A stretch of 64,000 nt of DNA, taken from Porpolomopsis calyptriformis (lineage: Eukaryota > Basidiomycota > Agaricomycetes > Agaricales > Hygrophoraceae). Shown one piece after another: positions 47,085-58,829 of the stretch. The position numbers and the translations under genes were made by a program. The notes beneath the pieces are model-generated. The model did not search any database and was not told the DNA's origin. It saw only the letters and a list, made by a program, of their open reading frames with translations. The stretch lies in assembly GCA_951640195.1 (NCBI GenBank), contig OX621169.1:310001-374000 (forward strand), given 5' to 3'. Each line of letters opens with the position of its first letter. Within the stretch, counting starts at the first letter, position 1.

Positions 47085-50000
47085 AATCGCATCTGCGCGA
47101 GTTTAACGTAGGCGTTGGAGATGTCTTGAGCAGTCTCGTAGAAGCCAGTGGGGTGCGTAACAGGGAACAACAGGGAGGTAATGACTGTATCGTCATTGGA
47201 TATCCAAGGCCGAAAGAGGGAGCGTGAGCTGGTATAAGCGAAGCACTTGACTGTGGCCATCCAACCGCACAACAAGAGTGACTGCGTTGGTTGGGCCTTC
47301 TTCATAAATCCAGACTCGACGTACATGGGAGGGGAGATGGGGGAAAAGAATGGAAACGTCGAAATTGGAATCCAGAGCATGATCGACTTCAATGGGCGTG
47401 AGCGGGACAATGACATCGTCGGTGGTTTGTAGCCTTTGCCATGTGAGTTGGTGACCGGGTCGTAGAGGCAATCATCGATACCAAAGAAATTGTCTATGTG
47501 AATGACACGGATCTGAAGTCTCGGAGCTGGTTGTTTCGGGTTCAGGGCATGGAACTCATCGACCAATTCTTGAGCATGTGTGACATCGGATGCAGATTGC
47601 CAAGTATTCTCTTCATTGGTGTAGCCCTCCCAATGCACTAAGTATTGGAGTTGCTTTCGGTGGATTCAGGAATCCAAAAATTTCTCGACGACGTATTTGG
47701 TTTCGTCGTCCAACTGGAGAGGAGGGGGAGGAGGAGGAGCTTTTTGGTTTGGGTAGGAAGAATGATGGTAAGGGGACAAGTAGGATTCGTTGAAAACCGG
47801 ATGCAAGCCCATCCATTCATGAGGGAGTTCGAGTCGGTAGGCAGAATGACCAACCTTTTCGATGACCTTGAAAGGTCTGAAGCATTTGTTATTGAGCTTC
47901 TTCATTGCGCGATTGGTCTTGATGTTCGTAGTGGCAAGCCAGACTTTATCTCCAGGGGAGTATTCATGAACAGATCAGGATCGTTTATCATGGCTGATCT
48001 TCATTCTCTCATTGGCTTGTCTGAGGGCGGACTCAGTCTCTTGACGGACACGTTTCATTCGTTCTGTGAATTGGGTGGCGGATTCGTTTCGGACTTCTCT
48101 TTGGGTATTGTTTCCGGACCAAGGGTGTTGGCCATAATTGACATAGAAGGGGGTTTGAGTGGTGGCAGCATGGACGGAGTTGTTGTACAAGAACTCAGCC
48201 AGTGCTAACCATTCCTTCCAATTATCCTGGCGGTGGTTGATGAAGACTCATAGGTATTGTTCGAGAGTCTGATTCATTCGTTCAGATTGGCCATCGGTCT
48301 GAGGGTGGTAAGCGGTGGAAACGTTTTGTGTTGTGCCTAGGAGGCGGAAGAGGTCAGTCATGTATTTGGATATGAATCGCGGGTCGCGATCGTGAATGAT
48401 CCGTCACGGGACTCCATGATCTCGGATGACGCGGTCTCGAATGATCTTGGCGAAGCCTTCTGAGTTGAGTTCGATGTGGGTGGGCTCGAACTTGACAGCC
48501 TTTGAGAACGTGTCAACAATGGTCAAGACAGCATTGTAACCCTGGCATTCGGGGATTGGTCCTATGAGGTCGATGGTGATCGTTTCCCAAGGACGAGCTG
48601 GGGGGTTGAATGGGTGGAGTGGGGTCTTCGCGGGCAGGTGAGATGCCTTGGTGCATTGACAGGTCTCGCAACCAGAGATGTACTGTTTCACATCTCGACG
48701 GATAGTGGGCCACCAGTAATCATGACAGAGGACTTCAGCGGTTTTGAACGGACCATAGTGTCCTGACAAAGGGTTGTTGTGATACCGAGAGATGATCTCG
48801 CCACAGAGAGGCTTGTCGACGGAGACGTAAATCCGATCGTTAAAAGCGAGGATACCATTGTCTTGGGTCTTCCAGTTGTTTTCTTCTTTTCTTTGAAGGA
48901 GTGTGATGGAATCTTCTTTGTTCCGGTAGGAATCCTTGATGCGTAAGTGAAAGTGATCAGGTTCAACATCGAGTTGAACTGGTCGGAGGTCTATGACAGG
49001 GTGAGAAGGAGCAGAAAAAAGAGAGTCGGGCAAAAGAATCATGTCGTCATTGTCATCCACCCCCCTCTCAAATCCTGGTTGCCTCGACAGGATGTCAGCC
49101 TTCGAATTGGCCTTACCAGCGACATGATGAAGGGTGAAATGGAAGTCCTGCAGCTCCGTGAGCCAGCGGGCCTGACGCCTATTGAGCTTCTGCGGCTTTT
49201 TGAAGTATTGGAGATTGGCATGGTCGGTCCAAACCTCAAAGACTTGCGTTGCAGACAACAAATGCCTGCGAAACTCTTGGAGAGCAGTCATTATTGCGAG
49301 GAGTTCGCGATCGTAAATCTGATAATTCCATTCTGCGGGACTGAATGACTTCGAAAGGAATCTGATGGGCCTCCAGACATTTCCTTGTTTTTGTGAGAGT
49401 ATAGCACCCAGAGCGTATTCAGAGGCATCAGTCTCGACGCGGAGCAAGTCGTGATCATTAGTGATGGAGAGAACAGGAGCGGAAGTAATGATGGTTTGAG
49501 GATGTCGAAGGCATCCTGGCATTGATCAGTCCATTCGAAAGGAGTGTTTCCAGTTAAGATATTAAGGGGGCAGGCAATACCAGCAAAGTGGTGAATGAAG
49601 CAACGGTAGAAGTTGCAAAATCCAAGGAAGGACTGAACGTCACGCTTGCAGGTCGGGGTCGGCCAATCGGTGATACCTTGGACCTTGATCGGATCCATCT
49701 TGACTTGGCCTTCCGAGACAACGACTCTGAGATATTCCACTTGTTTTTGGTCGAACTTGCATTTATCAGGCTTGAGATAAAGTTTGTGTTCATGAAGTAG
49801 AGACATAACTTCGTGGACGTGCCGATGATGCATCTCGAGATCCTTGTCAAAGATCAGTATATCGTCAATGTAGATTAATATGTGACCTTGGTGGATCTGG
49901 ACATGGAAAATATCGTTCATCATTGTTTGGAAAGTGGCAGGCAAGTTTGTGAGCCCGAAGAACATAACCAAGGGCTCGAACAAGCCACAGTTAGTCCTGA

Positions 50001-51444
50001 ATGCAGCTTTGTGTTCGTCGCCTTCCTTGATGCGAACATTGTTGTAGCCCCAACGGATGTCCAACTTAGTGAAGTAACGGGCATTCTGGAGAGCGTCAAT
50101 GAGTTCAGTGATCAAGGGGAGTGGATAATGATTCTTGACGGTCATGTCGTTTAATTTGCGGTAATCTTGGATCAGATGTAATCAACCATCTTTCTTCTTG
50201 ATGAAGAAGAAGGGGGAAGCGATAGGGGAGATGGAAGGACGAATTCGTCTAGTTCGGAGATTCTCTTCAAGGAATTCATCAAGTTGCAAACATTCATCCA
50301 CACTGAGGGGATAGATCTTGCAATCGAGTTTTTCTTCAGTTCCAGGGAGTAACTTGATTGCGTGATCCCAAGGGTGGAGTGGTGGTAGTTCGTCGAAATC
50401 TTTCTTGGTGAAGACGTCCTGGAATTCATGAAGATAATCGGGGATGATGTCTTTCCAGTCGCAATCCTTCTTCTGGGCCTCGGCAGCTTTGATTGCGAGT
50501 TCCTGCGACTTAGTAGTCATCAACCAGATCTGGATAGCAGGAGCGAGATCGATCATAAGAAGATGATCATCATCCTCCAGAGTAAGGTTACTGATGTCGA
50601 AGGAATCGACAGAGGGATGACAGTCCAACAGGCATCGATCGAAATCGAGGGTACCAGCCTTCCAGTCCACAGAGGGGTTATGGGTCTTGAGCCAGTCATG
50701 CCCAAGGAAAACTTGTCCTTTACCGAGATTGGTCATGCCAAAATTGATCCTTTCCACATGAGTTCCGACTCGTAGTTCGAGAGTGACCATTTCCGTGATG
50801 GGGCCTTCGGTGTTGGGTTGTCCGTCAGCATTGTGTACTGGAATGGGTCGAGCGAGGGAGGTTGTGTGGAGATCATGGTCTCGGACGTACTTGACGTCAA
50901 TACAGGAGCCTTCGCATCCGCTGTTGATGAGAGTGGTGGCAGTATGCTCTGTACGATTGTCCAGGGTGACGAGATGGGCCTTGAGGATGAGTTGGTTTCC
51001 TTTGGAACTACAAATGAAGACATGAGGTTGTTTGAGTTCGTTCAAGGCTCGAATGGCATTCTCCGGGGTGAGGGCGGTGATTTCATTGATGGTGGATTGT
51101 ACCATCTGGCGTGAACGCGCTGGGTGTGACCAATGTTGAAGAATGGAGATTGCGGAATTAGCGTTGCCCTTAATAGCATTAACGATGTCTAGAGGCGTTG
51201 AAAGAGAGTTGACGTCAATTGAATCGACAGAAAGAGACAATGGTTCGGGAATGGGGGTTTCGGGGCGTTCGATGCATGCATCTGACAGAACAGGTTTCAG
51301 AGGGGGAGAAACAATGGGGGTATTGGATTTGGATATACTAGGTATTGTACATGCCGTTGTTGTAGATAAAGGAGAAATGTCCGATACAAGAGTGTTCTGC
51401 CAAAGCAAGCAGCTACCAGTCAAGTGAAGGGAATGCATCTTCAT
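47081..51444 (-). pseudogene. pol: Ty3 pol: protease-RT-RNaseH-integrase-chromodomain
   Basis: Read from 51444 downward. The protease-like segment has TLINSGCEGSCID, where the catalytic Asp of the usual D-S-G is Asn (codon 50923-50925). Reverse transcriptase follows, with FTKLDIRWGYNNVRI and an intact YIDDIL box (about 49870). RNase H contains LRVETDASEYALGAILSQ and YDRELLAIM. The integrase has a zinc-binding segment (PLSGHYGPFKTAEVL to CETCQCTKA) and DDE core pieces IDLIGPIPE, DRDPRF and ERMNQTLEQYL. The end has HEWMGLHPVFNESYLSPY and a chromodomain (LQYLVHWEGYTNEENTW, about 47640-47590), which in this class guides insertion to chromatin. It is interrupted by one frame change near 49500 and five TGA codons, so no full product can be made. 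Confidence 0.9.
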
Positions 51445-52445
51445 CGACCGTCGACAAAATCTGATTCGTCATCGAGAGCGGGGGTTTCGTTCGCTGAGCT
51501 GTGCTCCTCTTTGGAAAGGAGGTTCTTCAGCTCATTCAACTCTGATGTGGTCATGTCATAAAAGAGGGCGCGGACGTTTACAGCAGCCTTCTCCTTAGGG
51601 CAATCCCGTCGGAAGTGTCCAATCTCTCCACAGTTGAAACATCGATAGACTTGTCGTGTCTTGTCGACGTCCATGGGTTTTCCCTGACTGCCATGGATGA
51701 TCCCGGTAGGGACTCGACGATCTTCGGCAGGTTGGCCTTGGGGACGAGGGAAGGTCCGAGGCACGAATCGTGAAGAAGGGGCGACTGGACGATGGGCTTG
51801 TTCCTGTTGGCGATAGCGCTTGTGGAGCTGTCCGATGGCTACGACCTTCTCGATATAGTCGGCCCATACTGTGGGGAGGGGAGGGTTGAGATACATTTGG
51901 CAGATGATATTGCGATGGATGTTTTTCTTGAAGATCCGGATTTTTTCTTTATCCTAGCTGAGGCCAGCAAGTTTTGCCTTCATCTTGTACTTGACGAGGT
52001 ATTCCACGATGAGTGACGACCCTTGCGTCATAGTCTCAATCTCTTCTCGTGCGCGTTGTTCTGAGGCAGTGTCCATGAAAGCTCTGTCAAGACCGAGCTT
52101 GAAGTCTGCCCAATCAGGGAAAGGGACGGCGTTGCCCTGAGCGTCAGTCTGGTCGAGGAAATTGTCGACGAACTGTTGGGCCCAGATAGCGGCAGTCCCT
52201 TCCTTCATGTAAGAGAGGGTAACGAGGGCACGTTCGGTCTTGTCGGTGATGCTACGACCGGCAAGGAAAATGATGACCTGTCGGTACCAATCCTTGTAGG
52301 TCTTTGGGTTGCCATTGAATGTGCCGGGTTCGGCGAGCTTGATTTTACTGGAGACAGCAGTGGCCATTGGAGGAGCAGGGAGGGGGCTGTTGGGCGGTGA
52401 TGGAGAAGGAGACGTGTGCGGGGTTGGATTTAGTTCAGGATCCAT
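51441..52445 (-). pseudogene. gag: Ty3 gag with zinc knuckle
   Basis: Structural capsid-nucleocapsid protein. The capsid part includes EPGTFNGNPKTYKDWYRQV and ALVTLSYMKEGTAAIWAQQF. The nucleocapsid has one CX2CX4HX4C zinc knuckle (CFNCGEIGHFRRDC, about 51645-51600). A TAG at 51954-51956 splits the frame after AKLAGLS; reading continues in the same frame on both sides. gag overlaps the start of pol by a few bases near 51441-51444, suggesting frameshift or re-initiation. The Pro-rich leader upstream (to ~52770 and toward 53230) is open in other frames and probably belongs to the 5' part of the element. Confidence 0.85.
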
Positions 52446-53485
52446 GTCAAGGAGGAGGGCTAATGGCTCTCGAGGAGAAGGGCTTGGTTTTCTGGATGAA
52501 AGAGAAGAAGGAGCAGAAGGAGGCAGGTCTGAAGGTTCAGGTTCTGGTTCGAATTCAATGGAAGTGATCCGTTGCTTTCCTTTGGGGCTAAGTTGTGGGA
52601 AAGGTGAATCAACCGGAGGAGGAGGGGTACGTCAAGGTCTAAGACCTAGAAATGAGAATGAGACGGGAGTCTGTGGTACAAAGGTGGAGGGCCCAGATTC
52701 GAGCGAAGAGATGGAGGGAAGGAGAGGGGGAAGAAGCTGCGACGAGAAGGGCGAGTGGATCTCGTGATCTTTGGCATCTTCGAACTCTTGTTCTTCTTCA
52801 GGTTCCAAGGCGCTGTAGGAGGGCCTCCGCGACGAGCGAGACGTGTTGACTAATGATCAAGTACAAGATGGATTTCTCGTACGTCTTGCGTATCGCGATG
52901 TCGGAAAACATAGATAACAGGGACAATGACTTGTTCTGTGAGGCGACGGGGGCGGTGAACGTGAAATCGAACTTGGAGGTGGACGACTGGCTCTACTTCA
53001 AGGAGTGTAGACGGGTTGGACGGGTCTTCAATCGGAGAGGACGGGGCGGTATCAAAGGATTCCTCGGATGAGGACGACGAAGGGGACAAAGGTGGGGAAG
53101 GGGCGAGGTTGGGTTCAAGAATTCGTCAGCCAACGGGTTGAGCTGTTCTGTGAGAGAATCAAGCTCTGCTGGCGACAAGTCTAGTGCAGCAGCAGTAATC
53201 AAACGTGCGTTGCTGATGAGCTCGGACATCAAGGCCTGATGTGGTTCAGGGTTGGTGAGGGCATAGGGCGGGGGTGGCGATGGAGAGCGCGAGGCCAGGG
53301 TGGTGGTCGAATCAGTTACCGTGCAGGGATTTCAGAGTTACCTGTAGTTTTCTGAATGAGAAAGGTTGGCTTTGCAGAGGGAGCCTGGGTTGGGATTTCA
53401 AGGCAACAACGACGGTCTTAAGAAAGACGGGCGTTGTCAGACGAATCTTGACCTGGGACTGTTGCGAAGAGAAGCAGAGGGAAAG

Positions 53486-53502
53486 AGTGAGTTTCGGTCT
53501 TC
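53486..53502 (-). other. Primer-binding site, self-priming type
   Basis: The sense strand just inside the 5' LTR reads GAAGACCGAAACTCAC. Its 11 bases AGACCGAAACT are the exact reverse complement of AGTTTCGGTCT within the LTR (53594-53604), as in Tf1/sushi elements, where the transcript's own 5' end folds back as primer. No tRNA match was recognised. Confidence 0.65.
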
Positions 53503-53893
53503 TGTTAAGGCGCAGTGATCTTTCGGTCAGCTTAGGGGGTCAACGGGAAGAACAGAGACTCCAATCAACGACTAGAGTGGGATGTCTATGTTGAGACCGA
53601 AACTAAGGAATACAAACTCTGACTACGCTACTTATCTACTCTGAGTTTGAATTCTACGACTCAATGACAATCCATGGAATGGCTGACTCAGCTGCTGCAG
53701 ATGGCTGCGCAACTGTGGATGGTGTCATCGCTAACTAATAGCAGAAGTCGCTCATGTGTGACAGTCACAGGTCACAAGTGACAAGAAGGAAACAAAAGGA
53801 AACGACAAGACAAGGAAGGTGGTGAATGGGTGAGATAAGATTAGATAGGTTGCGACAAGATTAAAACGAAAAAGATATGGACGCATTGTAACA
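53503..53893 (-). repeat. LTR (5' LTR of the minus-strand element)
   Basis: 391 bp, TGTTAAGG to TTGTAACA on the plus strand. As the element is read on the minus strand, this copy holds the promoter for its transcript. The transcript start would be expected near 53604 if the self-priming model holds. Confidence 0.97.
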
Positions 53894-53898
53894 GGGAA
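53894..53898. repeat. Ty3 target-site duplication GGGAA (right)
   Basis: Exact copy of 46674-46678, directly after the LTR. Confidence 0.95.
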
Positions 53899-55445
53899 TG
53901 TCCAAATCAGGTGCGCGATTCTGTCCTTTTCTGCGTTCCCCATTCACCCAATCCTATGTTCCAGTGCATCCAACATGGCAAGTGCTGGATGGAATTTTGA
54001 ATGCTCTTCAGAGCGAGGTGCCATATTGGTTGCTCCTGAAGGAGCATTATTAACCGAAGCTCTTGAAGACAGACTTTTTCAAGATTCTATAGCTGAAGGT
54101 GTTACCTCTTGGTTCGACTACGTGGAGAAAAGACATCGTATTTGCGACTCACTTACTCTTGTCACCAGTGTCGTCAAAACAAAGACCTGGGGTGTTGCTG
54201 CAATATCCAATACTTCGCAAACGAGTGGCAGCCAAGCTAGTTTATCCTTCGCCCAGGTTGTCGGAGTCCAACTGTCAGCTTCACATTCCTGGCAAGGTTA
54301 CCAACCATCCATGTGCCATTGTGGCCCTATACCACAATCCCAGACTGAGAACCAATGCTTATTCGTGCGAGGATACAAGATTATGAAGCGAAAGAAGATT
54401 ATCCCCATGCTCTCGGCGGTCAAAGCAGCTGACCTGAAGGAAGGACATTTAAAATTTAAAAGAATAAACATGTCAAGACCCAGACGTGCTCAACCTTCCA
54501 ACACAACGCAACCTTCAAGTTCAACAAACAGTGGTCCAGCTCAACTCGGAGTGCTTCAGCAATTGGACACCGATGCTCCCTCTGAAGATGACGATCTAGC
54601 CAACCTCAGCCCACCCACTGATGATCTTCCCTCATCCTCTGACTATACCTACTTGGTGGAGAAACTGCCAAAGGATGACATGGTAAGCTTCTCGTCACGG
54701 ATGGCTGTTAGCTCCCACTAACTATCACAACTGTAGCCACACCACCCCTCAGATATCATTAATCAGCATCTTCTCACTCAGGTTGGAGCCACCGCCTATT
54801 CATTGTGCTTCTGCATCTCAGGGGTTTCATAGTTCCCAGATGCCCTTTTCGCTGTGACTCACGACAAGGATTGGTGGGCTTTATTGAAAGAAGTAATTAT
54901 TTGATTTGTTGGCAGCTTGAATGACCTTAATTCTATTTCTGCAATGCTCAGGGTGAAGATATATGCCCGCAAGCAGAAGAACTCCTGGATCGTATGCACG
55001 ACAAATACACTACCGTCCTTAGATCCGGTTAGTAGACCTTTTTTCCTTCCTTGCTCCGCTGTAACATCAACTTTCAGGTATTGCCTACCTGCAATCAAGA
55101 GATCAGAGTGAACTCAGCGATGTTACACCCCCTATTCTGGAGGTCGTATCTCAGGACTTGTCTATTGTCGATTCACAGCAATACATGGACTTCTCATTGT
55201 CATTGGGTTCAACCACGCTTGCGACTACATTCTCTCCTGACGTTTGTTGATTTCTTGCTATCGCAATAGGACTGTCACTCATGTACTCCAAGGAACATGC
55301 CATCAAGAGCCAGCAGACCCACAACCTTGGTGAAACCACAATGAGCAAACGTGAGGTGTGTTGGTAGTTTACTAGTAGTCATTAGATCGCTGCTCACCTC
55401 AACTCTTCTAGCAGATCAAGGATTTAGACATAATAGGTGATGACT
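53894..55445 (+). pseudogene. NLR gene 2, N-terminal domain, 3' piece
   Basis: Coding resumes directly after the Ty3 element: GNVQISASNMASAGWNFE (across an intron ending TTCCAG near 53970), ERGAILVAPEGA, TSWFDYVEK, LVTSVVKTKTWGVAAIS and QCLFVRGYKIMKRKKI. The usual end of this domain follows in small exons: HHPSDIINQHLLTQ (about 54737) and FAVTHDKDWWALL (about 54850). Further exons give SKEHAIKSQQTHNLGETTM and EQIKDLDII, whose last base joins in phase over an intron ending TGAGGCATTCTAG to the NACHT part at 55492. The two domains thus appear to be one gene. One junction near 55268 does not keep phase, so some decay is possible here too. Confidence 0.6.
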
Positions 55446-55491
55446 GATAGTTATTGGTATATGACGCATGAAGTGACTGAGGCATTCTAGG

Positions 55492-57695
55492 CACCTACCC
55501 CCCACATGCCGTCTCTGCTGCTTTCAACTTCAAAGATGGAGAGCGATGTTTAGAAGGCACGAGGACCGATATCCTTGGTCAGATCTTTCGCTGGATCGGC
55601 ATTGGTGATTCACAACTCATTGTGATCCGGTCCTGAACCGAGACGCCAACACCGCTCCGGCGGATACTTGTGTGCTTTGGATCAATGGATCCGCCGGGAC
55701 GGGGAAAACGGCGATTGCTTACACCATTGCGGAGGATATAGCACGCATGGTGTACTTGGCGCAAGCTTCTTCTGCTCCCGGGACGATGCGGATTGCAGCA
55801 ACCCAACTCTAATCTTCACCACTATCGCCTACCAGCTCGGGATCTTTGACCCCTTATTCAGAGCGGAGGTTACTCGCGTTATGGAATCAAATCCCGACAT
55901 TCGCTATACCACTCCCTATCAACTCAAGGAGCTAATCATAAAGCCTCTTCAGACATTTGTGAACTCGTTCCCCCCATGTGTTATTATATTGGATGCACTA
56001 AACGAGTGCAAGGAGACTGGAACTACCTTAATGATCTTATCATCACTCTCTCATCATGTCCATGAACTCTTCCCATTGAAGTTCCTGGTGACAAGTCGTC
56101 CTGAAAACCATATTACTGCTGTCTTCAAATCAGGCGAATTGAACCCGGTCACTCGGCGATACGTTTTACACGAAGTGGAATTGGGTGTCGTGCAGAACGA
56201 TATCAAACACTACCTGACGACGAAACTCGCTTTAATGAGAGAGTCCCATCACCTTGAAATCGGATGGCCATCTGCAGAAGATATCCATGCCCTTGCACAG
56301 ATGTCTTCTGGACTATTCATCTTTGCGTCAACTTCAGTTAGATTCATTGAAGATCCAAACTATTGTGACCCGAAAGGCCAACTCAGGCATCTTCTGTGTA
56401 ACTCACCCACGATGATGGAACACTCATCTCCGCACTATATGATGGATCAATTATACACTCAAGTGTTGAACCATGCTTTCCCCGTCACATCTCCTGGTCT
56501 GTCTGACCAGCTGAAGAACATTCTAGGGACTATTGTTCTTCTTCGAGACCCTCTCTCTCCCTCTGCCATCGAACGCTTACTAGGTGTGCAATCGGGGACC
56601 GTTCAAAAGATACTGTGTCATCTTCACTCGGTTATCATGGTGCCAGATGATGATAGACAAGCGATTCGAATGCTCCATCCATCTTTCTTCGACTTCATAA
56701 CAAGTTCAGCTCGATGTCAGAATCCGAAATTTGTTGTTAACTCTCGAAGCCAGCATACTCTACTCGCTCGTGCTTGTCTATCGTCTATGAACGTGTTGAA
56801 GCGAGATATTTGTGGAATAAGAAATCCGTCATTGCTTAACAGCCAAGTGGATGACCTTCCGATGCGTATCATGACCTGCCTCGGACCGGAACTGCAATAT
56901 GCATGTCGTCACTGGGCTTGGCACCTCGAAAATGCGACTGTAGACATCCTGATCAACCCTGTCAACGACTTTTGTTCGAAATATCTACTGTATTGGGTTG
57001 AAGCACTCAGTCTCATGGGGGATCTTCGAATTAGCCTTCTTGCGTTGGGTATGGCTCAACAGGCGATTGCTGTTCGTTATTTCCCCTCTCAGCAATGCGC
57101 AAAGCTGATCTGAGTTCTACAGAGAGCAAGCCGAAATGTGACTGATGCGACGAATTTACTTCGTGATTGCGAACAGTTTACCCTTGAATTTTTCCCGATC
57201 ATCAGTACCTGTTCCCTTCAAGTATACCACTCTGCGTTATTGTTCACTCCCAAAGAAGCCTTGATTAAGAAGACATATAGGAGAGAATTGGACATTCCGA
57301 TTAAAGTGTACAAAGGATTGGATAAGAGATGGAATTCATGCATATGGACAATAGAAGGACATTCCGATTGGGTAAATTCCACCGCATTTTCCCCCGATTT
57401 CACACGTATCGTTTCTGGATCCAATGACAGAACTGTTCGGATGTGGGACGGAGTCAGCGGCGCACATCTGGACACTTTCATCGGTCATTCCGATTCGGTA
57501 AATTCTGTCGCAGTTTCCCCCGATGGCACGCGTATCGTTTCTGGATCTAATGACGGAACTGTTCGGCTGTGGGACGTGGCTAGCGGTGCACATCTGAACA
57601 TTTTCAGGGGATATCCCAGTTGGGTAAATTCGGTCGCTTTTTCCCCCGATGGCGCACGTATCATATCGGGATCCAACGACGGAACTGTTCGGATG
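55492..57695 (+). pseudogene. NLR gene 2, NACHT and first WD40 repeats
   Basis: Paralogue of the gene at 32271-36009. It opens TYPPHAVSAAFNFKDGERC and LEGTRTDILGQIFRWIGIG. Walker A is intact (INGSAGTGKTAIAYT, about 55690). Two 1-base deletions relative to the paralogue, near 55616 and 55736, put three parts of the NACHT in different frames. The rest (55740-57113) is open, with CVIILDALNECKE. A TGA at 57111-57113 precedes an in-frame continuation (NVTDATNLLRDCEQF). WD40 repeats (FSPDFTRIVSGSND, VSPDGTRIVSGSND, FSPDGARIISGSND) run to 57695, where a DNA transposon interrupts the frame. Confidence 0.85.
57690..57695. repeat. Target-site duplication CGGATG (left)
   Basis: CGGATG precedes the terminal repeat and recurs at 63764-63769. 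In the uninterrupted WD40 repeat the sequence would occur once (GTTCGGATGTGGGAC type). Confidence 0.9.
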
Positions 57696-57745
57696 TATGG
57701 CGTGTTTTTTGTACATTTAATCGTCACAGTCGCGGTCACGTCGCG
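57696..57745. repeat. Left terminal inverted repeat
   Basis: About 50 bp; matches the reverse complement of 63714-63763 with one difference (CGCGG versus CACGG). Confidence 0.95.
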
Positions 57746-57920
57746 GCTACGTCGCGGTCATGTCGGGACGCTTGTAGAGCCACGCTCGTCCGTTAGTCTT
57801 TACTTTGTATTTTTGTCCTTTGTACTCTTGTTAATACCACCTTACGAAATGTAGTATTTTATAAGATCCCACAAGTTGAACGGTACAGAACGGTTGTGGC
57901 CGAACCTTCACTTATATGCT

Positions 57921-58140
57921 TACTTTATCATTGCCTGACCAACAACGACTTATCATCGCCCGACCAACAGTGCCTTATCATCGCCCGACCAACAGCGCCT
58001 TATCATCGCCTGACCAACAACGCCTCATCAATGCCCGACCAACAACGACTTATCATTGACCAACAATGACTTATTATCCTTGCCTGACCAACAGCACCTT
58101 ATCATCGCCTGACCCACAACGCCTTATCATCCCTGCCAAG
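57921..58140. repeat. Subterminal tandem repeat, ~25 bp unit
   Basis: About eight imperfect copies of a 25 bp unit of the form CTTATCATCGCCCGACCAAC, with variation at the end of each unit. They lie just inside the left end of the DNA transposon, where transposase binding repeats are often found. Confidence 0.85.
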
Positions 58141-58530
58141 ATGGGTAAGTCTTTCAGTCTATCATCTTTGGGGTGGAAACTAATTCATGACCACTCAGAC
58201 TCTAATGGAGACCTCGGACGTAGGTTCCGCCTGGCCAAAAACGCCTCATCTTTTCCGGCAAGCAATTAGAGGATGTGCGTATGTTGTCAGACTATAATAT
58301 CCAGAAGTAGGGATAGATTTGGGTCAGTCCTTCCATCCTTTCACTCCGTCATCTTTGGGGCGGAAACTGATTCAAGATACTCAGGACAAGGGTATTCCAC
58401 CCAACCAACACGCCTCATCTTTGCCAGTCAACGAGGATGTGCGCACGCTGTCAGCTTACAACATCCAGGGAAGTAGCGTTTGGTTTATTTGAGCGAGTCC
58501 TCTCGGTTCCTTGTCTTTGGGGTGGAAACC
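58141..58530. repeat. Imperfect ~190 bp direct repeats
   Basis: Two to three degenerate copies, each marked by TCTTTGGGGTGGAAAC (about 58167, 58350 and 58513) and by CGCCTCATCTTTGCC-like and GAGGATGTGCG strings. Confidence 0.7.
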
Positions 58531-58829
58531 GATCTAATAACATGATAGTTGACACTCCCTGTATACTCTGATAAATAATGAATGACGTCGATATTTCAAT
58601 ATTGGCATTCTCATCTCAGACTTTTTCTTTCAACTGGTAACATTAAAATGAATTCTAGTCTAAAGAAAGCATTGACAAAACGAGTGTTGAAGTTCGTGCA
58701 AAAGAGTGGATGGATCGAGTTGAGCGATTTATAGTCCATAAAAGAGTGGAAACAAAAAAACTAGAGGCGCGAATAGAGTAGCGGAAGAAAGCAATACGAA
58801 AAAAGAATGCATTGTAGATACAAGGATGA

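Larger units (their letters stand above)
46679..53893 (-). mobile_element. Ty3/gypsy chromovirus LTR retrotransposon
   Basis: A complete but inactive element of 7,215 bp, read on the minus strand. It has 391 bp LTRs (TGTTAAGG to TAACA), a 5 bp target duplication, gag with a zinc knuckle, then protease, reverse transcriptase, RNase H, integrase and a C-terminal chromodomain. This order places it with chromoviruses (Tf1/sushi branch). The reading frame is broken by a TAG in gag (51954-51956), a frame change near 49500 and TGA codons at 50182, 48404, 48248, 47975 and 47666. It sits inside the N-terminal domain of NLR gene 2. The LTRs differ at 14 positions, all transitions. Confidence 0.97.

Noticed and set aside
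48947..51427. Plus-strand open frames in the 47-53 kb region
   Set aside because: These are antisense shadows of the minus-strand Ty3 pol and gag genes.
57218..57739. Minus-strand frames at the WD40 repeats of NLR gene 2
   Set aside because: Antisense of the plus-strand WD40 coding sequence.
57921..58140. Regular 25 bp repeats resembling a CRISPR array
   Set aside because: The units follow each other directly with no unique spacers, and the genome is eukaryotic. They are subterminal tandem repeats of a transposon.
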